Assembly (NCBI GenBank): GCA_963832725.1
Contig: CAWHVG010000005.1
Location: forward strand, 2,914,001-2,978,000
Direction: 5' to 3'
From: JAEZBP01 sp963832725
GTDB lineage: Bacteria > Myxococcota_A > Polyangia > Polyangiales > Sandaracinaceae
Length of the DNA stretch: 64,000 nt
Shown: in pieces, positions 28,631-37,708 of the stretch
Numbering within the stretch: the stretch's first letter is position 1
Layout: each line of letters opens with the position of its first letter
The notes under the pieces: generated by a model
The model's database searches: none
The model's input: the letters and a program-made list of their open reading frames with translations, nothing else
What the model was told of the DNA's origin: nothing
Made by a program: the position numbers and the translations under genes

Positions 28631-31600
28631 TCAGCGCGTTTCTCCTTCCGGCTCGCTCGTCACGCGGGACGCGGCTTCGTCTGCTGCCTCGTCGTGTTCG
28701 CCGGTGATGCGGCGGACCAGGGGCGCGAAGATCCGGCTGACCCGCGCCGAGAGGACGTCCACCGAGTAGTAGAGGCTGGGCACCACGATCAGGATGAGGA
28801 CGGTCGAGAAGGTCAGACCCCAGCTCATCGCCGTGGCCATCGGCGCCAGGAGCTCGGAGCGGCCCCCGATCCCCAGCGCGAGCGGGAAGAGGCCTGCGAT
28901 GGTGGTGATGCTGGTCAGGAAGATCGGCCTCAGGCGGAGTCGGCCGGCTTGCACCACCGCTTCTTCCAGCGGCACGCCCTCGCGCCGGCGCACGTTGATG
29001 AAGTCGACCAGCACCAGCGAGTCGTTGACCACGATGCCGGCCAACCCGACCACACCGATCAGCCCGATCAGCCCCACCGCCTCGCCGCTGACGAAGAAGC
29101 CGAGGCTGACGCCGATCATCGACAGCGGAATGGCCGTCATCACGATCAGAGGCTGGACGAACGAGCGGAACTGGGTGGCCAGGATCGTGTAGATGAGGAG
29201 CGCCGAGATGATGAAGGCGAGGAAGAGGGAGCGGAGCGACTCGTTGGTGTCCTCGTACTCGCCGCCGAGCTCGAAGCGGATGTCCGGGTTGGCCGCGCGG
29301 AGCGGCGCGACGCGGTTTGCGAGCGCGCGGTTCACCTCGGCGCTGGTCGCGCCCGAGCCCTCGATCAGCTCCGCGGTCACCGTGATCACGCGGCGGCGGT
29401 CGCGTCGCTCGATGTTGGCGACGCCGCGGCCCTGCTCGATGGTGGCCAGCTCGCTCAGCGCCACCGTGGCGCCGGTCGGCGCGATCAAGGTCAGCTCGCC
29501 CAGCCGATCCGGATCGTCGCGCACCTCTTCGACGAGCTGCACCACGACGTCGACCTCCTCGTCGCCTTCGCGCGTGGTCGCCGCCGGCGTGGCGCCGTAG
29601 GCGGTGGCCAGCCAGCGGGTCACGTCGCCGGTGGTCAGGTCGAAGAGCGCCGCCCGCTCCTCGTCGACGTGGACGCGGATCTCCCGCTTGCCGAGCTCGT
29701 GATCGTCGGTGACGTCGCGCGTGCCCGGGATCTGCCTGAGCTCCGCCTGCACCCGCTCGCTCAGCTCCGCGAGCTGATCGAGATCCTCGCCCGAGATGCG
29801 CACGGCCACCGGCGCGCCGCGCGGCGGTCCGTCCTCGAACTTCACGACTTCGATGCTGGCCGGGCCGACCACGTCGTCGAAGAGGCGCGCCGCCCGCTCC
29901 ATCAGGTGGTTGCCGGCTTCCTGCGAGCTGCGCTCGGCGCGCGGCACCATGTAGACGCTGACCATCCCGATGTGGTCGCCGCTGGCGTTCCAGGTGCGCG
30001 TGCGTGAGTAGCCGCGGATCGCCACCACGGTCTGCACGTCCGGGCTCTCGAGGGCGAGCAAGCGCCGCTCGAATCTCGCGCAGGACGCGATCGGTCTGTT
30101 CCGCCGCGGCGTCGGTCGGCATCCGCACCCGGACGTCGAACATCTCCACGTCGCCTTCGGTGAAGAGGACGACGTCCTTCACCATGGCCGCGGTGGCGAT
30201 CATGCCGATGCAGACGGTGTACGCGCCGAAGAGGACCAGCCAGCGGTGGCGGAGGGCCCAGCGCAGGGCCTTCTCGTAGACGCGCATCGCCGAGGCGCCG
30301 ATCGCGCGCAGCCGGCTCGGGCGCGGCGCTTTCTTTGGCGGCGCGGCGCCGAAGTCGGCGATGTGGCTCGGCAGCGCGAAGAAGGCCTCGATCAACGACG
30401 CGACCAGCGTCGCCACCACCACCTTGGGGATGATGGCGAAGAACTTCCCGAGGACGCCGGTCATCAGGAGGAGCGGCAGGAAGGCGGCGCAGGTCGTCGC
30501 CGTCGACGCCGCCACGGGCCACATCACCTCCAGCGTGCCGCGGATGGCGGCGCGCCGGCGCGAGAGCCCTCCCTCCACGTGCCGGTGCACGTTCTCGATC
30601 ATCACGATCGCGTCGTCGACCACGATGCCGACCGAGAGTGTCAGCGCCAAGAGCGAGAGCAGGTTGATGGTGATGCCCATCTGCTGCATCACGATCATCC
30701 CGCCGGCGAGGGCGACCGGGATGCCGATCGCCGCCATCAGCCCGTTGCGGAAGCCGATGAAGAGCCAGAGGATGCCCAGCACCAGCACGAGGCCCATGCC
30801 GGCGTTCGAGTAGAGGGTGGCCAGGTTGCTGCGGACCCAGGGCGCGGTGTCGCCGAAGACGGCGATGCGAACGCCGGGCGGCGTGTTGGCCCGCGCCTCG
30901 TCGACCAGCGCCCGCACCGCCTCGCTCACCCGCACCGCGTCGGCGCCGTCTTCCTTCTGGATCAGAAAGACGATCGCCCGCTCGCCGTCGACCCGCGCCG
31001 TCGTGCGGGCCCGCTCGAAGCCCTCGTGCACCTCGGCCAGGTCGCGCACGCGCACCGATCCGCCGTCCGGGCTCGGGCGGACCACCACGTCGCCGATCGC
31101 TTCGGCCGAGGAGGTCTCCGCCATCCCGCGGACCAGCCGGCTGCGCCGTCCGCCCTCCATGATGCCGGCCGGCACGTTGCTGCCGCGCGGTGCGAGCGCC
31201 GCCGCCACGCTGGTCAGCGGCAGCCCGAACGCGGCCAGTCGATCGGGATCCACGTCGACCTGAATCTCGCGGTCGCGGATCCCGGTCGAGGTCGCCTTGG
31301 CCACGCCGTCGAGGCGCTCGATCCGATCCTCGAGATCACGGGCCACCGAGCGCAGCACCGCCTCGGGCACGTCTCCACGGACCGACACCGCCAGCGAGGG
31401 CGGGCGCACCGAGGCCTCGTGGACGACGGGTGATTCGGCGCCCTCCGGCAGGTCGGTGACCCGGTTCACCTCGTTGGTGAGCTCGAGGACCTTGCGGCCG
31501 GTGTCGGTGACGGAGGGCTCGAGCTCCACCCAGATGAAGCTCATCCCTTCGCTGGAGGTGCTCTGGATGCGCGAGATGTCCTCGACGTCGGCGATCTCGT

Positions 31601-31829
31601 CTTCGATGCGCGCCGTGACGAGCTGCTCGATCTCTTCGGGCGAGGCGCCCGGCATCAGGGTGGTGATGCTCGCGCCGCCGACCGGCACGATCGGATAGAC
31701 CTCGCGGGTCATCCCGCTCAGCACGAACGCGCCGATCAGCACCACGCCGAACGAGAGCAGGTTGACCAGGACCGGCTGCCGCACCGAGAAGCGCGGGATC
31801 GACGGCCGCGACTCGGGATCGTCGTTCAT
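28631..31829 (-). CDS. RND-family efflux transporter permease
   Basis: An inner-membrane RND pump of 1065 residues after correction (AcrB/MdtB-like, HAE type). It starts RFSVRQPVLVNLLSFGVVLIGAFVL (TM1). The central intramembrane motif GIVVDDAIVMIENV carries the proton-relay Asp pair, and a second copy, GIVVNDSLVLVDFIN, appears in the C-terminal half. Large periplasmic loops hold porter domains. GAATC at 30071-30075 breaks the frame; GATC gives LREIERRLLAL and full length. The start overlaps the adaptor gene by 4 bp, forming an adaptor-pump operon. No outer-membrane TolC-type gene lies next to it. The substrate is unknown. Confidence 0.93.
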
Positions 31830-33046
31830 GGCGACGGCTCGATCGGCTCGTTCTCGTCCGCGACGTCCGAGTCGGCGGGGTGCGCATCCGTGGCATCCGG
31901 CTCGGTGTCCGATTCGGTTGCGTCCGGCTCGGTCCCATCCGGGCTCGGCTCGATCACCGGCTCCGCGTCGCTCGCGTCGACGATGTGGACCGGCTGGCCG
32001 TCGAGCACGCGATCCTGTCCATCCACGACGACGCGCTCGCCGACCTCGAGGCCATCGAGCACCTCGGCGCGGCCCTCTTCGACCTCGCCCAGCCGCACCG
32101 TCCGCCGATGCGCGATGCTCCCTGCGTCGACCACGTAGACCAACGACACCTCGAAGCGCTCGAACGAGGCGTCGGCGTCGACGGTGGCGATCGCGCGCGG
32201 TGGGCCCGTCCGGACCTCGAAGCGGCCGACCAAGCCGGGCCGGAGGCGGCCATTCGGATCGCGGATCTCCACCTCGACCGGCAGCCGGCGCGTGGACCGA
32301 TCCACCGCTTCACCGACGCGCAGGACCTCGCCTTCGAAGCGCTCGCCGGGCCGGGCGAAGACCTCCGCCCACGCCGCCGCGCCCGGCTGGACGTCGAGCG
32401 CGAGCCGGGGATCGAGCAAGACATCGCCTCGTAGCGTGCCGGCATCCATCAGCACCGCGACCGTGGCGCCGGGCGCGACGTACTCGCCGAGCTCCACGTC
32501 CCGCTGGACGATCACGCCGGAGAAAGGTGCGCGGAGCACGGCCTCGGTCAGCCCGCGTCGCGTCACGCGCGCCTGGGCGGCGGCCGCTTCGAGGGCGGCC
32601 TGGGCCACCGACTCTGCGTCGCGCGCTTGGTCGAGGCTGTGGCGCGAGGCGCTCCCGCGGGCGACGAGCTGCTCCGCGAGCTCCCGCTCCCGCGCCGATT
32701 GAGCCAGCGCGGCCTGGGCTTGTTCGACCTGCGCCGCCGCCGCCGCCGTCGCCACCGCGGTGCGGCCGACGTCGAGTCGAAGCAGCACCTGGCCCTGCTC
32801 GACGTGCTGACCTCGCTCCATCTCGACGCTCACGACCCGACCGGGCGCCTCGACCGAGAGCGCCGCGCGGCGGAGCGGTTTCAGCTCGGCCGTGCCACGC
32901 GCGAGCGGGACGCGATCGGCGCGGACGACCGGGTCGATGCGAACCGGCGGAGGCGGCGGATCGCTCGCGGGCGCTTCCGGCTCACGGCACGAAAGCGCGA
33001 CTATTCCGCACGTGGCGATCCACCACATGTGGCGTCTGCGAGACAT
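31826..33046 (-). CDS. RND efflux periplasmic adaptor
   Basis: A membrane-fusion protein of 406 residues linking the RND pump to an outer-membrane channel. It has a lipoprotein-like signal ending VALSC, a lipoyl half-motif APGRVVSVEMERGQHVEQGQVLLRLD, an Ala-rich coiled coil (about 95-150), the second lipoyl half APFSGVIVQRDVELGEYV, and a beta-barrel domain. The last 50 residues are an unusual acidic D/E/P/T repeat (TEPDATESDTEPDATDA), probably unstructured. It is the first gene of the operon; the tandem sRNA genes lie 125 bp upstream on the same strand. Confidence 0.92.
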   Translation of the reverse strand: MSRRRHMWWIATCGIVALSCREPEAPASDPPPPPVRIDPVVRADRVPLARGTAELKPLRRAALSVEAPGRVVSVEMERGQHVEQGQVLLRLDVGRTAVATAAAAAQVEQAQAALAQSARERELAEQLVARGSASRHSLDQARDAESVAQAALEAAAAQARVTRRGLTEAVLRAPFSGVIVQRDVELGEYVAPGATVAVLMDAGTLRGDVLLDPRLALDVQPGAAAWAEVFARPGERFEGEVLRVGEAVDRSTRRLPVEVEIRDPNGRLRPGLVGRFEVRTGPPRAIATVDADASFERFEVSLVYVVDAGSIAHRRTVRLGEVEEGRAEVLDGLEVGERVVVDGQDRVLDGQPVHIVDASDAEPVIEPSPDGTEPDATESDTEPDATDAHPADSDVADENEPIEPSP

Positions 33047-33171
33047 CTCGATTTGGCGAACGTGCGACGCGCGACACGTCGACGTGGGCCTCTCCGGCGG
33101 GAAGGGAGCCCCAGTTATTCGCTGTCACGCCCGAGACGTCAACGATCGAGCGCGTCGGATCGAGGTCACCG

Positions 33172-33287
33172 GGTTTAAAGTTGGCGTCCCGCGGTGTGTG
33201 GGGGAACACACCGCGGGACACCGAAGGTTCGGCACGACGGGGCTGGCAGTGGGGGGGCTGGTCGCCAACCATGTTCGTCGTGCCGGC
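33172..33287 (-). ncRNA. predicted sigma-54-dependent sRNA, copy 2
   Basis: Read on the minus strand. An outer stem (33276-33285 / 33230-33239, 10 bp perfect) encloses an inner stem (33264-33270 / 33241-33247, 7 bp with one G.U) whose 16-nt loop contains C7. Then comes the palindrome CCGAACCTTCGG (33221-33232, partly shared with the outer stem). The final hairpin, 33206-33222 / 33183-33199, has 17 pairs with one G.U and a TCCCCC loop. The tail is AACTTTAAACCC, a weak terminator. It is homologous in sequence and shape to the copy at 33418-33534. Ends are estimated from the promoter spacing and the last stem; transcription has not been shown. Confidence 0.65.
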
Positions 33288-33297
33288 CCTCGCTCTT

Positions 33298-33313
33298 TGC
33301 GAGACGCGTGCCA
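33298..33313 (-). promoter_or_regulatory. sigma-54 promoter of sRNA copy 2
   Basis: The minus strand reads TGGCACGCGTCTCGCA, one mismatch from the sigma-54 consensus TGGCAC-N5-TTGCA, with the essential GG and GC exactly ten bases apart. The GC ends 14 bp before the first stem of the RNA, the same distance as in the other copy, which places the start site at the RNA's 5' end. Confidence 0.7.
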
Positions 33314-33417
33314 CCGCTTTCATCCGCGTTCTAGCGCCGTTCTAGGGCTTTCTCGCGGGTCCCAGGTGGTCAAGGTTGAAAGACGCCGTTGCAGCTGCGC
33401 AAAGCGCGTCCAGTACG

Positions 33418-33534
33418 AAAAAAGGCGGCCCGCGATGTGTGGGGGGGATCACACCGCGGGCCGCCGAAGGTTCGGCACGACTTGGGTTGAAGGGTCAGGG
33501 GGGGAAGACCCTTCAACCGTGTCGCCGTGCCGCT
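33418..33534 (-). ncRNA. predicted sigma-54-dependent sRNA, copy 1
   Basis: Read on the minus strand. An outer stem (33524-33532 / 33473-33481, 9 bp with one G.U) encloses a perfect 12-bp hairpin (GGTTGAAGGGTC / GACCCTTCAACC, 33507-33518 / 33485-33496) with a TTCCCCCCCT loop. The linker palindrome follows, then a terminal hairpin (33450-33465 / 33424-33439, 16 pairs with one G.U) with an ATCCCCCCCAC-type loop and then T6 at 33418-33423, a classical intrinsic terminator. The stem base that differs from copy 2 (33428/33461 against 33187/33218) is a compensatory G-C for T-A change. Length is about 115 nt. There is no open frame of note. Confidence 0.72.
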
Positions 33535-33544
33535 CCAGCATCTT

Positions 33545-33560
33545 AGCGAGGGTCGTGCCA
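33545..33560 (-). promoter_or_regulatory. sigma-54 promoter of sRNA copy 1
   Basis: The minus strand reads TGGCACGACCCTCGCT, one mismatch from TGGCAC-N5-TTGCW, with GG-N10-GC spacing kept. The GC element ends 14 bp before the first stem of the RNA. Such promoters need an enhancer-binding activator; none is encoded in this window. Confidence 0.7.
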
Positions 33561-33666
33561 AGCCTATCGCACGCTGCCGAGGCGCGCGGAACCTGGCCGA
33601 AACCTCATCGTTGAAAGAAGCGGCTTTCAGATCCGAAACGGCCGCCGGCGTGGCAGCATGGGGGCC

Positions 33667-34044
33667 ATGCGAGCTCGGGGCATACACCACCTCGCCGTGC
33701 GCACATCCGATCTCGGGGCTGCCGAGCGTTTCTACGTCGATGTGCTCGGGCTGTCCGTGGTGGAGCGCTTTTCATATCCGGATGGCAGCCCACGCTCCGT
33801 TTGGGTGTCCTTGAACGAGGACGCGTTCCTGGCGCTGGAGAAGACGCCGGACGGAAGCGCACGTCGGGACGACGACCCCGGCTGGCACTGCGTCGCGCTG
33901 CGCATCCCGCGCGAAGACCGCGAACGGTGGCGTGCACGGCTCGCCGAAGCGGGACACCCGGTCGAACGCGAGAGCGACTACACCCTCTATGTGCGGGATC
34001 CGGACGGAGCCCTGCTGGGGCTGAGCCACTATCCGGAGAGGTGA
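33667..34044 (+). CDS. VOC/glyoxalase-family protein
   Basis: A 125-residue vicinal-oxygen-chelate protein made of two beta-alpha-beta-beta-beta modules. It starts IHHLAVRTSDLGAAERFYVDVLGL and ends YVRDPDGALLGLSHYP; the first His (IHHLAV) and a late Glu/His position would bind the metal. Members include glyoxalases, dioxygenases and resistance proteins, and no specific reaction can be named. An ATG 9 bp upstream (33658) is an alternative start. It lies convergent with the LeuA-like gene, only 3 bp apart. Confidence 0.85.
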   Translation: MRARGIHHLAVRTSDLGAAERFYVDVLGLSVVERFSYPDGSPRSVWVSLNEDAFLALEKTPDGSARRDDDPGWHCVALRIPREDRERWRARLAEAGHPVERESDYTLYVRDPDGALLGLSHYPER

Positions 34045-34047
34045 GGC

Positions 34048-35329
34048 TCAGCCCTCGCGCTGCGCCTCGATGACCGCGAGGACCTCGTCGTCGGTCATCA
34101 GCCGCTTGCCCTCCTTGGCCTTGGCCAGGATGACGTGGGCCAGCTCGTCGGTCGGCTCGATGTCCCGCTTGCGGCACCAGTAGCGGACGTTGCTCACCCC
34201 GCTCATCGGACCGATGCAGAATCTCCTGCTCGCGTCCGAACTCCCCCGCCGGCACGCCCGAGTAGACCCGATCGGCGAGGAAGGCGTCGCCCTTCTCCAT
34301 CGCCTTGATGATCGCGGCGGCATGCACGCCGGTCCCGGTGCGGAACGCGTCCTCACCGAACGCCGGGTAGTTGATCGGGATCGGGAAGTCCGTCGCCTGG
34401 CTGACCTTCTCGCAGAGCGGCGCAAGCTTGCTGAGGTCGCGGTCGCCGAGCTCCCCGAGGAGCTTCAGGTTCACCAGGATCTGATCGAGTGATGCGTTTC
34501 CGACCCGCTCGCCGATCCCGAGGATGGTCCCGTGGACGCGGTCGGCGCCGTGCTCGAGCGCCCAGATGGTGTTCACCAACGCCAGCCCGCGGTCGTTGTG
34601 ACCGTGCCAGTCGATCCCGACCTCGGCGCCCGACGACTCGATGATGTATCGAGTGAACTGCACGAGGTTGCGGACGCCGTCGGGCGTGACGTGTCCGACG
34701 GTATCACAGAGCGTCAATCGTGATGCGCCGTGATCGATGGCGGCGCGGAAGAGCTCCCACAGCACGTCGGGCCGCGAACGGGTGGTATCTTCCGTGACGT
34801 AGTTGACCGGCAGGCCTTCCTTCACGCCGAAGGCGATCGCCTTGACCGAGCGCTCTCGGATCAGCTCGACCGACCACTCCTCGGCGAGGCTGCGGATCGG
34901 CGAGGAGCCGATGAAGGTCATCACCTCGATCGGGATGCCTGCGCGCTGGCTGATCTCGGCCATCGGCGTGATGTCCTGCACCAGCGTGCGTCCGGCACAG
35001 GTCGGCCGGATGTGCATCCGGTGGTCGGCGATCTCGCGGCAGATGCGGAGCACGTCTTGGAACGCGCGCGGGCCGGCGCCGGGCAGACCGACGTCGATGG
35101 TGTCGACGCCGATCTCGTTCAGCATGTGGAGGATCTCGAGCTTGTCGTCGATCTCGGGGTCGACGACGGACGGGTTCTGGATCCCGTCGCGCAGCGTCTC
35201 GTCGTGCAGCTCGAACTTCCGGTTGAGGACGACCGGTCCGCGGTAGCGCTTGGAGTTCCAGTCGTACACGAGCTTCGACGCGTCGCTGTCGTCGAGCTCG
35301 GCCGCTCGCGTGGTCGGCTTCTCGTCCAT
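34048..35329 (-). CDS. LeuA-like (isopropylmalate/homocitrate synthase family) protein
   Basis: An HMGL-like TIM-barrel Claisen-condensing enzyme of 426 residues after correction. It has HDETLRDGIQNPSV (catalytic Arg/Asp metal site), the WHGHNDRGLALVNTIWALEHGADRVHGTILGIGERVGN block with the metal-binding HxH, and FGEDAFRTGTGVHAAAI. It lacks the C-terminal LeuA allosteric domain, so it is of the short type. GAATC at 34219-34223 breaks the frame; GATC restores CIGPMSGVSNVRYW. It could make 2-isopropylmalate, homocitrate or a related acid; the neighbouring thiolase and hydratase suggest acyl-CoA metabolism, but nothing decides the substrate. Confidence 0.8.
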
Positions 35330-35368
35330 CGACTCGCTCCCGATTTCGATAAGCTCCCGAACGAAGTC

Positions 35369-35399
35369 GGGGCCTCGCGAGGATCGTTCGCGAGGCCCC
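35369..35399. terminator. strong GC hairpin between thiolase and LeuA-like gene
   Basis: A perfect 12-bp stem (GGGGCCTCGCGA / TCGCGAGGCCCC) with a 7-nt loop lies in the 114-bp gap between the thiolase stop and the LeuA-like start, both on the minus strand. It has no T-tract, so it may be a weak terminator, an mRNA-stabilising structure or an attenuator. Confidence 0.5.
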
Positions 35400-35443
35400 T
35401 TCAGTCTCACACGTGCAGGCCGCCGTTGAAAGCGGCGAGCTGG

Positions 35444-36638
35444 CTACGCGCGCTCGAGGACGACGGCGATGCCCTGGCCGCCGCCGATGCAGGCTGAGCC
35501 GACCGCCAGGTTCGCGTCGGTGCGGCGGAGCTGGTAGACGAGGTTCGCCGTGATGCGCGCGCCGCTGGCGCCGAGCGGATGACCGAGGGCGATGGCCCCG
35601 CCGTTCGGGTCGCACTTCTCGTCGGGCAGCTCGAGCTCCTTCTGGACCGCGAGCCACTGCGCAGCGAACGCCTCGTTCACGTCGAACCAGTCGATTTTGC
35701 CGAGCTCCAGGCCCGCGCGGTCGATGGCGGTGCGGATGGCCGGGGCCGGGCCGATGCCCATCAGGGTCGGCTCCACGCCGGCGACGCCCCACGAGACGAG
35801 CTTGGCGAGCGGGGTGAGGCCGCGCTCCTTGGCCCAGCCGCCGTCGACCACGACCAGCGCCGCGGCGCCGTCGCAGATGCCCGACGCGTTGCCGGCCGTG
35901 ACCACTCCGTCCTTCTTGAAGACGGGCGGCAGCTTCGCCAGCGTCTCCATCGTCGTCTGCGGGCGCGGGTGCTCGTCGCGGTCCACCGTGACCATGCCCT
36001 TGCGGGTCTTCAGCTCGACCGGGACCATCTCGTCGGCGAACGCGCCCGACTCCTGGCCGGCGGCCCAGCGCTGTTGGCTCCGGATCGCGAACGCGTCGCA
36101 GTCCTCGCGCGAGATGCCGTACTTCTCCGCCAGGTTCTCCGCCGTGATGGCCATCGGCGTGTTGGAGTAGCTGTCGGTGAGGGCGGACCAGAGGGTGTCG
36201 ACCATGGCCGGCGGCTTGCCGAACTTGGCCCCGTCGCGGAGGCCCCACACGCTGTGCGGCGCCTGCGACATGTTCTCGGTGCCGCCCGCGAGCACGGCCT
36301 TGGCTTCGCCGAGGAGGATCTGCTCGGCGGCGCTGATCACGGCCTGGAAGCCGGAGCCGCAGAGGCGGTTCACGGTCAGGGCGGGCACCTCGATCGGCAG
36401 GCCCGACTTCAGTCCCACGTGGCGCGCGCAGTAGATCGCGTCCGGGCTGGTCTGCTGCACGTTGCCGACGATGACGTGGTCGATCTCGTTCGCCTCGAGC
36501 CCGCTCTGGGCGAGCGCCGCCTTCGACGCGTGCACCGCGAGATCGGTGGCGGAGATGCCCTTGAACGAGCCGCTCATCGCTCCGAAGGCGGTGCGCTTGG
36601 CGGCGACGATCCGAGATCTCCTTGTCCAGCTTCTTCAT
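35444..36638 (-). CDS. acetyl-CoA acetyltransferase (thiolase)
   Basis: A thiolase of 397 residues after correction. The nucleophilic Cys is in LTVNRLCGSGFQAV (residue about 90), the catalytic His in GHPLGASGARI, and the second Cys in SACIGGGQG; NEAFAAQ is also present. It condenses or cleaves acyl-CoAs (AtoB/PhaA-like or FadA-like). At 36608-36612 GATCC stands where GATC is expected; correction joins MKKLDKEIS to IVAAKRTAFGAMSG, the normal thiolase N-terminus. It lies 22 bp behind the MaoC gene, so thiolase and hydratase are probably one transcript. Confidence 0.9.
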
Positions 36639-36660
36639 GGGGGTCTCCTCGTGTCTCGGC

Positions 36661-37506
36661 TCAGGCGAGCTCGGCGTAGGCGTTGGTGAACACGTAGTCG
36701 GTCGGGCGTTCCTTGGTGGCGGCGCGCACGACCACGCGGCCGTCCTCGCGCCAGCCCTCGGTGACGATGGTCTCGCCGGGCCAGACCGGCCGGCTGAAGC
36801 GGCCGTAGAAGGTCTTCAGCCGCGCCGGGTCGTCGTCGCACGCGTTCGCGAGGATGGCGCGGCCTACGTAGCCGTAGGTGCAGAGGCCGTGCAGGATCGG
36901 GCGGCCTTCGGTGACCTTGGCGGCCTTCTCGGCGGCGGCGGGATCGGCGTGGAGCGGGTTGAGATCGCCGCTCAGACGGTAGAGGAGCGCCTGCTCGGGC
37001 GTGGTCGGGTCCTCCACGACCCAATCGGCCTCGCGCTCGGGCGGCCGGATCTTCGGCGAACGGGGCGGCGGAGCCCCGCCGAAGCCGCCGTCCATCAGGT
37101 ACATGATGGTCCACACGGTCTCGCAGACGAGCTCGCCCGACGCGTCGCGGGTCTCGGTGCGGACGACCGACTGGGCCATGCGCTTGAGGTCGTAGATGCC
37201 GTCGACGATGCCGACCGTCGTCAGCGTGCCCTCGGGCGCGAAGGGCCGGTGGAGCACGATCTTCTGGCTGCCGTGTACGACGCCGGACAAATCGCCGCCG
37301 ACCACGTCGAAGAGCTTGCGGTTGGCCTCGAACGCCGGAACCACGGCGTAGGTCGGGAAGACCTTCGGCCCGCGCTTCTCGTAGAGGAAATCGAGCTGGC
37401 TCGCCGTGGCGCCGATGCCGAGCGCGTAGAGCGCGGCGTCCTGCCAGCGATAGGAGTGCTCAATCTCTTCGGTCCGCTTGCCCGCTGCGTCGGTGTTCAG
37501 GGCCAT
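36661..37506 (-). CDS. MaoC-type enoyl-CoA hydratase
   Basis: A hot-dog-fold (R)-specific enoyl-CoA hydratase of 281 residues, with two MaoC halves as in the eukaryotic 2-enoyl-CoA hydratase 2 type. The hydratase motif YRLSGDLNPLHADP (catalytic Asp and His) is near residue 190, followed by ILHGLCTYGYVGRAI. The ATG at 37506 follows a GGAGGAACG Shine-Dalgarno. With the thiolase downstream it could supply fatty-acid beta-oxidation or polyhydroxyalkanoate precursors. Confidence 0.9.
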   Translation of the reverse strand: MALNTDAAGKRTEEIEHSYRWQDAALYALGIGATASQLDFLYEKRGPKVFPTYAVVPAFEANRKLFDVVGGDLSGVVHGSQKIVLHRPFAPEGTLTTVGIVDGIYDLKRMAQSVVRTETRDASGELVCETVWTIMYLMDGGFGGAPPPRSPKIRPPEREADWVVEDPTTPEQALLYRLSGDLNPLHADPAAAEKAAKVTEGRPILHGLCTYGYVGRAILANACDDDPARLKTFYGRFSRPVWPGETIVTEGWREDGRVVVRAATKERPTDYVFTNAYAELA

Positions 37507-37708
37507 CGTTCCTCCACGCAGGGCCGCGGATCGCGGGCGCACCGCGTGCGAGGTTCCTAGTACCCTGCGTGACGGAGGGTCAAGCGCACGGGGCGGGGCG
37601 CTCGGCGCGGGCGTGAGGCCGCGCACTGGCGGTGCGGGAGCGCTCGGGGCCGTTTCTCCCTCGCGAGAGTGTCTCTGGACGGATCCCCGGCTAAGCTTCC
37701 GCACCACC

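Noticed and set aside
33289..33303. A further copy of the CTCGC-GCGAG dispersed repeat
   Set aside because: It lacks the GCTGACGCCGGCC core and overlaps the sigma-54 promoter of the second RNA, so the likeness is probably chance.
33183..33532. Plus-strand G-loop hairpins forming a G-quadruplex or CsrA sponge
   Set aside because: The four imperfect pairs are C.A mismatches on the plus strand but G.U pairs on the minus strand, and promoters and the T6 tail also point to the minus strand.
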